From Conidiobolus incongruus B7586 (taxonomy: Eukaryota > Entomophthoromycota > Entomophthoromycetes > Entomophthorales > Conidiobolaceae), in contig JNEM01011157.1 of NCBI GenBank assembly GCA_000697335.1, forward strand, positions 1-21,767: DNA of 21,767 bases. The letters run 5' to 3'. Shown in pieces: positions 1-8,897 of the stretch; the stretch's first letter is position 1, and each line of letters begins with the position of its first letter. The position numbers were made by a program, and so were the translations under genes. A model generated the notes under the pieces. It did no database searches and had not been told where the DNA came from. It was given only the letters and a program-made list of their open reading frames with translations.

Positions 1-855
1 AATATATACTATTTTTATTTAATTCTTAAAAGAATCAGTTAATTAAAAATATTATAATATATTTTAAATATTTCTATTTCTCATTAATATCCTTATTATA
101 ATTTCAAGTTATTTATTATTATATATTATAATTATTAAATATATAAAGCTAAAGTTATATAAAGTTATCTAGTTAAAAATTGTAAAAAACTACCATATTC
201 AATATATTTACCAGATTAAAGCTTATATTTATATAATTGCTTTAAGCAATTTAAGTATAGGTTTTAAAAAAAAATCTGAAAACTTATTTAGTTTATAAAA
301 TATTAAATTTCAATCTTTGATAAAAATAATTATTTTTTAAGTGTTAAAAATTTACCAAAAATAGAACAAATAGATATTAATAACAAAAGAGAGCATTAGC
401 TTTATATTATATATCTATTTTAGTAAAATATATATTAAAATTTTATTTATTTTCAATCTCAAAAAGGTCTCATTACTTAAAATCTAGAGTAAAATAAATA
501 ATATTTTATAAATATTAGTATATAAAATTAATTTAAACTTTAGTATAAAAGTGAAAAAAATAAATCGAAGTCAATTCTTCTTCACTCAAGATAATAAATC
601 TAGTAAGTGTTATTTATTATATTTTTTCTGAAAATACAATCATTTAAATATTTTAATTATTCCCAAAAATTCGATTATAATAATTATTTTAAAAAATAAA
701 TCTTGGCTTATTTTTGTTTCTATAATTTAATACTATAATAAATTAAAAACATAATAAGGTCAATCAATGATGCAATTGAATAAAAAATTTCAGCATTTGA
801 TTTTTTTATAAATATTTTCTAATAGAACATTCTTATTTTGGGTATATTTATTAAT

Positions 856-883
856 AATATAATATAATATAATATAATATAAT
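856..883. repeat. AATAT pentanucleotide microsatellite
   Basis: Five perfect tandem copies of AATAT followed by a partial unit. It generates the only open frame in this part of the flank, which is low complexity and not a gene. Confidence 0.9.
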
Positions 884-1058
884 GTAAAAAGGATTTATTA
901 TTTTTTTATGCTCACAATAAGATGTAATATTAACTATTTTAAAAAGAGATCTGATTAAGAAAGCAGCATAAAATAACAATAAAATATAATAAAATAAAAA
1001 AAATAAGAAATTTAGATTATACAAGAAAAACAACAAATTAATTAATATTATCTTCTAA

Positions 1059-1452
1059 CATTTTTATTTCTTCAATTCAGGACAAATAATGATAAGAAAT
1101 AATAAAAATATATTAAGTATAATAATAAAAAGCAAATATTAAGAAAATTATGTCATATATGGAAACAAAGCTTGCTTAACAAAATATAATAAAACCTTTG
1201 GTAAATGGTAATCATTTGTAATAATAATTACATGAATAAAACAAATAATAATAACCAACGTTGGTATATATAGCTTAAATTAAGTAAGATTTTCAAATGA
1301 CCTAATATTATCTAAAGATGAATCAAGATATCAAAATAGTTAGAAACATACTCCTTTGCTATCTAACTTTTAATCAAGCTAGTCTTCTAAGATTGGTATT
1401 AGGGCTTACACCCTTAGGGTCTCTGAACTCCATGCAGGATTTTTATAAGGAT
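1059..1452 (+). repeat. dispersed repeat, left copy (degenerate)
   Basis: Similar to the reverse complement of about 20525-20925. The best block, 1338-1440 against 20543-20645, aligns without gaps over 103 nt with 23 differences (about 78% identity, 17 of them transitions). Outside the block the match is weaker but collinear, with shared landmarks such as AAAGCTT, ACATGA and TTTATTTCTT in the same order. A short open frame of 48 codons (1318-1464) overlaps the block; its peptide resembles no family I know. No terminal repeats or target-site duplication could be seen, so the element class is unknown. Both copies look old and broken. Outer borders are approximate. Confidence 0.75.
1254..1265. 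repeat. 12-nt perfect palindrome
   Basis: ACCAACGTTGGT is its own reverse complement. It lies inside the left repeat copy but is not conserved in the right copy, so it may be accidental. Confidence 0.6.
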
Positions 1453-1550
1453 AATGAAATTTGATAAACTTTGGACAAGTTTAATTAAAGGTGCTGTGCT
1501 ATCACTGCATAATTTTAAAAATCAATAATATAATATATAATGATTAACTT

Positions 1551-1573
1551 AATTTGGTCAAAAGGACCAAATT
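1551..1573. repeat. perfect 9-bp hairpin
   Basis: AATTTGGTC and GACCAAATT are exact reverse complements separated by the five-base loop AAAAG. No T-run or gene adjoins it, so a terminator role is not supported. Confidence 0.7.
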
Positions 1574-1739
1574 CAAACAGATTACAAAGTTGTTGAAAAT
1601 TCTATAAAATATTATATAATTTTAAAAGTTTTAAATTAAAAATAAAGATCAAAAATTCATCAATATATATAATTCGATAATACCTCAATAGCAACAGCGG
1701 TTAGACAATCATATATTTTTATTTTATATAAATTGATTG

Positions 1740-1753
1740 AGTTTGATCAAACT
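1740..1753. repeat. 14-nt perfect palindrome
   Basis: AGTTTGATCAAACT is fully self-complementary without a loop. It lies about 195 nt past the stop of the Ctf4-like gene, beyond its likely polyadenylation site. Confidence 0.6.
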
Positions 1754-1873
1754 TGAATTATTTCAATTCCATATATTTTCCTGAATTTAATCATAACTTT
1801 AAAATTAACACACAATTGAATGTTTGTAATTAAAATATTCAAAATATATTCAAAAGCTTTTAAACTTAAAAGG

Positions 1874-1901
1874 TAATAATAATAATAATAATAATAATAA
1901 A
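1874..1901. repeat. TAA trinucleotide microsatellite
   Basis: About nine perfect tandem TAA units, in the 3' flank of the Ctf4-like gene. Confidence 0.9.
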
Positions 1902-1947
1902 ATATTTATTCAATATATAAACAATAATTAAATCAATAAAAAGACTT

Positions 1948-4301
1948 TCAAACTTTACTAGCTAAGTCACTACGTCCCAAATGCTCAACTAGCCTTTTAG
2001 CATTAGCAATATCTGAATCAATCGTCAGCATACCGATCAATTCGAGCGTACGTTGATCGTTTCCCAGCTGACAGTGCTTGTGTATCAATTTGAGTATTAA
2101 TTTATCACGATCCAATTCAGTTCGACTTAAGAGTTGGGATTGTTCATCGGTTGGATTTTGTTGGGTTTTTAATAGTTGAATGATTAGCAGTTGTGAACGT
2201 AAAGAGTGTTCCAGTTGCCCAACAACTTGAAATTCTTCCTTTTTGAGTGTTGGTAAAGTCCATCCGAGATCAAAAATTTCCGGTCTGAAGAGCCATCTGT
2301 CGTGAGGATCCAATCTCACGCAATAAATTTGCTCAAAAGTGCCACCAATGGGGAAGTAGAGCTCCCTTTCGTCAGTCAATTGGAGATCTTTAACGGGATG
2401 CCAATTGCCATGGGATTGGGAACGGTCTAGAAGATAGACCATGAAAAGGCCCTTGGATGTATACAAGATTGGAATAGCTTCGTCAGTGAAGCCCACCCAC
2501 ACTATTTGGTGGTCATAGGGAATGTTCAAATCAGACAGTGTGCCAATGTTGCGGATGTCGCTGGAAGTTTGAGCGTTCATCAGTGCGAATTTGTACCTGA
2601 GGCCGTCTGCGTATAGGAATAGGACCAAGCCCCGGTGGTGGGCGCAAGCTGTCACGAATTGATGGTGGTGCGCCATTTGGACGCGGATGGTCATGCCGGA
2701 ACGGTCGTACCAGTACATTCTGCAGTCGCTAGTAATTGCCAACGGTCCCACCTTAGTCAAGCATAAACCCAGGAGTTGAGAGCCTTTGGGGAATTTTGTG
2801 ATGAATTGAATGTCCTCATCAGCCATGAGGGTAGACTGGAAGGAAAAGTAGTTTTCTTCTTTACGCTTTGGCGAGCTTTTTCCCAACAGGACACCGTAAT
2901 CACCAATGTAGCCCATATTGTAGCCATCACCATTCGAGATGGTAAAGCCCCGGTTCTTGCCTTTGTCGAGGTATTCTACTTGAATATAAGATGAATCATC
3001 CAAATAAGTGAGTGTGATGAGACCGTCCATAGTATAGTGTAAGCTACATCTATTCAAACGCTCACTTTCGAAACATCCGGAGATGAATGGCTGGCGCGTA
3101 TTACTGTTGGGATTGATAAGAGATTTGCGCGTCGTGCCAAACTGGAGACGTTGGTGGCGACTGGTGGATGCTTGGTCCGCTTCCAAAATTTTGAGACCTT
3201 CATCTTGAGTTCTGCTGTCAAAATTATCTTGGAGCTTGGTCATTTCAGGATGTTTAAAAGCTTTTTCCTTGTGTGTAATGGTACTCAAATCAATAGATGA
3301 TTGTACTTCGTTCTGAATATCTATAACGCTATTTAAACATGTCAAACCACCATCACTATCTGTACACACTAATTGATTCAACTTCCAATTCCAGCTCAAA
3401 TCAATCACTGGGAAGTCCAAGTCAAATGTCTTAGTAATTTCCCAGCTGTCGCAATTTACAATTTTAATTTTGGGTTCTTTGGTAGCGTAAAGTAAATACT
3501 GATTATTGTGGGAGAATTTGGCAGTCGTAATACTATAATCATCATTTGGCAATTTATGAACAATGGAATAATCTTTAGTATCGTAAATGACAAGTTGATC
3601 ATTTTCGTCGGCTACTGCTAACAAGCTACCATTAGAATTATATCCAAATGATAACTGATCACCATTATTGATATCAATATTTTTCCTACACGCATTCTCT
3701 ATAACCTTGGATATTTTGGCTTGAGTGCCACTTTCTGTATTGACCAATTCCCAAACAATTAAGTTACCATCAGTATCGATAGAAGCAATTTCAAACCCTA
3801 TGGGATGATACACAACATTCACCAACTTATATTTACTCTTCAACTCCAACACTTCCTTGGGATTGACTATGAGTATAAGTTTGACATTGTGATCACTATC
3901 AATTAATCCCACTCTCAGCTTGTTACTACTTAGGAACAGCTTTCGAATTGGGTTTCTTCCTTCATATAAAGTCTTCTCCAATGTAAAATTCATACCATTC
4001 AACTGAATTATCTTGCCGTTTTCCGAACCAACTAACAATTTGGTATCCTAAACATCTTCTATTAGCACATTATTTGATATAAATTTCTAAAACCTACAGT
4101 AAACTCCAATCCAGATATTGGATCAGATAATTGGAAATTTAGGACTTTGGGCTCGTCAATACCAATTGTAGTAAATTCGTACAGCTTTAAAAGACCGTCA
4201 TAACCTCCTGTTATCAGGTGCTTATAATTCGAACTTGACGTCAGGTGAGTACTGCCTTCAATGTGGGGGATGTATCTGTTTAGATTTGGTATTTGACTCA
4301 T
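1948..4301 (-). CDS. Ctf4/Mcl1/WDHD1-like replisome adaptor
   Basis: Exons 4098-4301 and 1948-4047 (50-nt intron, GTAGGT...TTTAG, phase 0) give 767 aa. The family (yeast Ctf4, fission yeast Mcl1, human WDHD1/AND-1) forms a trimer that ties the CMG helicase to DNA polymerase alpha and supports sister cohesion. Seen: an N-terminal WD40 propeller (residues 1-310; first blade GGYDGLLKLYEF, later SIDTDGNLIVWEL), a linker, then the SepB-type propeller from about residue 385 (QPFISGCF, GPLAITSDCRMYWYD, VWVGFTDEAIPI). A helical segment (685-767) ends in LVEHLGRSDLASKV, like the end of the family's helical bundle. No HMG box is present, as in yeast. The protein is shorter than yeast Ctf4 (about 927 aa) and divergent. 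ATG at 4301 is the first start before the first blade. The second exon is extended upstream of its first in-frame start-like codon because the splice join restores the blade. Family call is firm; the name Ctf4 versus Mcl1 is a convention. Confidence 0.9.
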
Positions 4302-6267
4302 CTATTGTTAGGTAACAAATTCAATTCAAAGATAAAATACTATAATATTGAAATGATTAATCTTATTATAATAATTTACTTAATTTTTTAATTTTTTAAC
4401 AAAATTTATAATTTTCGCGTTATTCTAAATGCTAATATTTTAAATATTTTGGTTGAAAGAGATTGAAATATGGGATAATGGTAATGAAATTGACCAATAG
4501 TTGATAGAATTGATGGGAACGCGAAATGATTGGATCAATTGAAAATCTATTCAATTGGTAAAAGATAACAGAATTTTAGTGAATTAAACCTTAAATTTCA
4601 ATTTGATAAATTTATAATGGAATTGGAGAATTTTACAATATTTGATTTAAGTATTATTGGAATTTTTTATTTTATTAATTGTATATTATTAACTGTCGAA
4701 TTTTATTTCTGGTAATGTATACCTTTCTTTTGTCCAACCAATTGAACGATTATTTGATATATCCAATATATATCAACATTTCAGTTATATATTCTATCAA
4801 CTGATAAAGTTAACAAAATCATATGATTTTAATTTTACTGATAATATTCAAGTTAAAGTTATGAATGATCAATATGGAATATATTCATACTTATAATAAA
4901 ACACCATCGAACTAGACTGAGATTAAGCTTAATTTATAGTTGAAAAAATATGTGTAGATATCACACTATTTTAATATAGTATATCAATGCTCAATTTAAA
5001 TCTTCAAATCCTCAATATTTCATAAATATTATAACATCTTCAAGATTTGATTTTTAAATGTGCCAAATATTAAATCCATCAAACTTCAAATATTTTCGAT
5101 TATTAATAAAATTCCAAAATATAATTACTTGAACATACATTTGATGTAGTTGTGATATATTACCAATGAATGTTTTACAATTTATAATAACATATAATAC
5201 ACAATTATAATATTATCATAATTCGATAATATTGAATTGAAATATAATTTGGAATATTATGTAAAATATAATTTTATTAATGATTTGAATCAAAGTTTAT
5301 ATTTAAATCTACATTTTACTATTAAAGTTAAATTTCTACTATATATTTATTCAAGTAATTAAGTACAGAATTAATAATAATAATAATAATAATAAATCAA
5401 TTTACAAAAAAATAAGGATAAAATTATCTACAATATGCACTTGATGAATTTTTAATCCAATTTAATTTTTTAAATATATTTTATTATGCATATTATATAA
5501 GCTTGAAAAAATATTCTATAAAATCGGCACCAATTGATTATCCATTTAAAAATATTCATTTTATTATATATAGATAAAGGTTGGTAGTATACTGTATTTC
5601 AATTAAATACACCAATGTATCGAAATTAGATCAATTAAAAAGTGACTTCACTCAAATTAAAAAACTGATCAATTTCAACTCAAGAATAAAATGCTATATA
5701 ATTTGCATATATTTGATAGAAAATAAAATGAGTTGAAATTTGATAGGGAAAGTATAGTATTTATATTGAAAACAAATTATATGACTATGTTCAATAGATT
5801 GTGATATTTCAATAATCCGCTATTAAAATATCAACATTGATGAAATAATAATAATTATTAAATTTAATAAAAATTCCAATATATTTTCATAATTAATCAT
5901 GTATTCTATTAAAATGGATCAGCATTGACTAATATTTCTGAATTAAAATTCATAATTATTAAAAGTTTATCATTTTTTTATAATAATATAAATTTAATTA
6001 AAACTAAAATTAAAAAATAAAAATAAATTAAGTGTTAAAATTTTGTTAAAATTATAAATATTAATATTTCGTGATTTTTAATATATGAGGAGATGTATAC
6101 AAATATTAAATAAGATAACATTATTTTTAATGTATTCTTAACATAGTTTTTGATTTTATTATTGTAATATCCAATAAATATAGTAATTGTTCAATAAAAA
6201 TATCATTGAAAAAAAACTAAAATTCCAAAAAACCAAAACCGCAATGATAATAGTAAAAATGACATGT
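4302..6267. other. gene-free AT-rich spacer
   Basis: About 2 kb between the Ctf4-like start and the TatD pseudogene. It must hold the Ctf4-like promoter on its left side, but no recognisable element stands out. No open frame with protein-like composition, tRNA or repeat match was found apart from a TAA tract at 5372-5395. Confidence 0.6.
5372..5395. repeat. TAA trinucleotide microsatellite
   Basis: Eight tandem TAA units, a second tract of the same motif as the one at 1874-1901. Confidence 0.9.
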
Positions 6268-7264
6268 TTAATTCAATTTCATAAATACTTTGATGGAATT
6301 CTCGTACAATCGTTGGGAGGGAGGCCTAAGTCCATGTCAAATAATTTGCCGAGAACTACCAATACAGACCTAGATGGGCTAGGATCAGTAAATATTAAAT
6401 ATAGCACATAAAATAACTTAAATTAGTTGACATAGTTCATTTCTCGATTTGACGAGAGTCGAGTTGAAATCTTTCTTTTTTACAGATAGTTAAGTTGGGA
6501 ATAGCTGGATAGTTCTTAATAATTTGTGGGATGCGTGAGTAGGTCTAATATCACACCAGGGTGCATCCGTCTCGATCATGAGTCGATCCAATGGTATCTT
6601 TTTGATAGTCTCTAAATTTTCTGGAGGCTTCATTGAACATCCGTTAATACCGATATATAATCTGAGATTGAGTAGCTCTTCAGCTTCTTTATAGCTGCCA
6701 GTGGATGAGTGGGCGATACCATCTTTGAAACGTTGACGATTCTTTGATCGTATTCGCAAAATCTTTGCCAGAATTCCAACAGTGTAAAAACAATGGTAAT
6801 TAGAGCTTTTCCGCCAATTCGGATTGAAGTTGAAAGTATTTCTTTTGAACTTCGGCTTTGCAGAAGTGTAAACAGTTGTAATCTAGACCAAATTCGCCAG
6901 CTCAACGACTAGACCGAGATTCTGTTCAATGATATTGGATAGTTTGGATAGATAGCCTTGAGAGTTTTCTGAAAAATTCGTTGCATCGCGTAGTATTACG
7001 CCTTACTGTGCTATAAAAAACTGGAGGGTTGCTTACATAGTTCAATAGCTTCTAAGCTCTCTGACGAGTTGCCACCAGTCACTAGCGCCTTGATAACACC
7101 CACGGATTTAGCACGTTCAAGAACTTAATCCATATCATCTAATTCCCAAAAATTGGTATGTTATTTATTGCTCTTAATATTATAAATCTACCTTGATGTA
7201 CTTGTTTATCCCTCTAAACCCCTCTAAACATAGGATCCATGAAATTAATACCAATTCCTACCAT
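6268..7264 (-). pseudogene. decayed TatD/TATDN1-type metal-dependent DNase
   Basis: Minus-strand pieces follow the whole TATDN1 order: start with IGINFMDPMFRG (7264 down), then LVTGGNSSESLEAIEL, TRCNEF, GEFGLDYNCLHFCKAEVQKK, LPLFLHCWNSGKDF, LYIGINGCSMKPPENLE, LMIETDAPWCDIRPTHAS (about 6540-6650) and a C-terminal RLYENSIKVF ending at 6268. One intron survives (7139-7191, GTAGAT...TTAG) and its splice join is still in register. The frame is broken many times: in-frame stops include 7214-7216 (TAG), 7125-7127 (TAA) and 6800-6802 (TAA), and the reading frame jumps at least five times. TatD proteins are TIM-barrel 3'-5' DNases of about 300 aa; metal-site neighbourhoods such as LFLHC and ETDAPW are still legible. 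Full length plus preserved intron shows this is a host gene that died in place, not a retrocopy. Sequencing indels could explain some shifts but not the substitution stops. Confidence 0.9.
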
Positions 7265-7682
7265 TTTAAATTTATTTCTATTGTGTATTTGATTGATTAA
7301 TTGGCAAGTTGGTAGAAGTTTAATAGATTTTAAATTTTTTGAAATAATATATGATGCCGATTTCAAAATCATTCAAAAATTTTTATGATATATTCATGTT
7401 TTTGGACGTCGATTACTCAATGAAATTTATTCTTTTATTTGAGAATATATTAAATTATGGGTTGTATAGTATTTTGATATATACATATTATTTATATTAA
7501 ATGATTAATTAATTTCTGATCTTATATTACATTTAATAAATGCCAAGTGATAATTTTGACACTAGTTAATATAAATCTATAAACGAATCTAATTTTCAAA
7601 ATAAAAATAAAAAATTATCAAAAACAATTCAATATAATAACTAATTGCGTTTCCAACTTAATATTATTATTAAATACTTCAA
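7265..7682. other. AT-rich spacer
   Basis: About 420 nt between the 5' end of the TatD pseudogene and the stop of the mL54 gene. Nothing recognisable was seen beyond the likely mL54 3' flank. Confidence 0.6.
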
Positions 7683-8093
7683 TTATTTTTGTTTCAAAAA
7701 GTTAGCACCCTTGATCTTTCTCTTATTAGCCATCCTTTGATAATCCCTGGATAAAATATCGGTCTTGGGTTTGGGATCCAATAATGTCCATAACCATTCA
7801 GGATATTCCGAATCAGCTTTGGCGATGGGATCTTGAAGATTTTTGAGGTAGTTGATTCCCTTTAATTTGGTGCCTTCAGGAGCTGCTGAAGCGGGATAGG
7901 TCTTGGTTTCTAGATTTTTATTGAGTTAGCTACTTGGAATTAAATATAATAAAATTAAAGTTTGGAATTTTCATCTACATAATAAAAATTAAAGATTACC
8001 TGTAGTTTCACTAGGTTTATCGGAATAAAATCTACGAAAACTAATTTGATTAAGTTTTAAAATTTGATTAGTTCTAAAAATTCTATTTAACAT
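7683..8093 (-). CDS. MRPL37: mitochondrial large-subunit ribosomal protein mL54
   Basis: Exons 8000-8093 and 7683-7909 (90-nt intron, GTAATC...CTAG, with a GCTAAC branch-like site) give 106 aa, matching the roughly 105 aa of yeast MRPL37 (mL54). The family signature is clear: PEGTKLKGINYLKNLQDPIA (42-61) and SEYPEWLWTLLDP (65-77), followed by a basic tail rich in K and R. The N-terminus MLNRIFRTNQILKL...RRFYS is positively charged with no acidic residue before position 25, as expected of a matrix-targeting presequence, with likely cleavage near RRFYS. The protein is a structural part of the mitochondrial ribosome large subunit. The 90-nt intron is the only one in the window longer than 56 nt. 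Its presence shows the organism keeps mitochondrial translation. The gene symbol follows the yeast name. Confidence 0.9.
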
Positions 8094-8897
8094 TTTTGAA
8101 TTATTTAATTTTATTGTTTTGCTATTGTCTAAATGGAGGATTAAGTTTTATTAAATTTATAAATTTCATTATAAAATTTTATGGGATTGAATTATTAATT
8201 GAATAGGGAGAGAATTTATAAGGATTACATTTTGATGTTTGATTAAATTATTTAATCATTAAATTTACCAAAATATGAGCACACTCATTCTTTTTGATAA
8301 TATTGTTCAAAATTTCAAAATTATTTCATAAAATATTTATTATTCAATTTAAATGGAATATGCATGAAATTTGACCGAATTTTGATAAATTTGAACCCAT
8401 TAAGTGTATACTATTTTACCAATTTTATTGTTAATTATATTAGCAAAAATCATAAAGATTATCTTAAATGAGCTGTACAAAAACATGATGATAGTATTCA
8501 TTAACTTATAATAGACTATAAAGTTGAGTTAACGATATAATTTACCTATTCATATACTTTAATTCTGTACAATTTTCAAATTTGTAAATTAATTTTAATG
8601 ATGATTAATGAAATTGAACTTTGAATGGTCCAAAAAATTTAATTTTTTGATAAGATTGATAGTTATCTAAATTTGTAACAGATATCAATCGTTATTTTAA
8701 ACTCATTTAACATAATGTCGAATAGATATTCAAAATCTAGAATATATCACATAAATTAAAAATAAAAACAATATCAAAGAATGAATCTATTATTTAATTA
8801 AATTCAATTTGTATTATAATGAATTTCAAAGTTTTGTGTGTTTTGTGCAAACATGGTTAAAAATGTATAATACGATATAAATTTGACTGAAATACCT
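8094..8897. other. AT-rich spacer
   Basis: About 800 nt carrying the mL54 promoter side and the deacetylase 3' flank. No coding potential or RNA gene was seen. A minus-strand open frame reaching in from 9088 to 8804 is an out-of-frame shadow of the deacetylase tail. Confidence 0.6.

Larger units (their letters stand above)
1..1947. other. gene-free AT-rich left flank
   Basis: No convincing coding region is present; stops are dense in all frames and the composition is almost entirely A and T. It contains a pentanucleotide tract, a trinucleotide tract, a degenerate dispersed repeat copy (about 1059-1452) and three perfect palindromes or hairpins (1254-1265, 1551-1573, 1740-1753), each listed separately. 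The right end is the 3' flank of the Ctf4-like gene: on the minus strand an AATAAA lies at 1905-1910, about 40 nt after that stop codon, and could serve as its polyadenylation signal. Confidence 0.7.

Noticed and set aside
440-500. Possible third copy of the dispersed repeat
   Set aside because: Only an 8-nt word (GGTCTCAT) and loose AT matches are shared with 20885-20915; this is not enough in such biased sequence.
851-1036. Minus-strand 61-codon open frame rich in F, L, Y and I
   Set aside because: It is produced by AT-rich low-complexity DNA and shows no protein-like pattern.
6187-6411. Plus-strand 74-codon open frame
   Set aside because: It is the antisense shadow of the C-terminal part of the TatD pseudogene; its own product has no recognisable features.
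6490-7264. Reassigned stop codons as the reason for stops in the TatD reading frame
   Set aside because: The other genes here end at TAA, TAG or TGA and contain none of these in frame; the locus also has frame changes, which recoding cannot explain.
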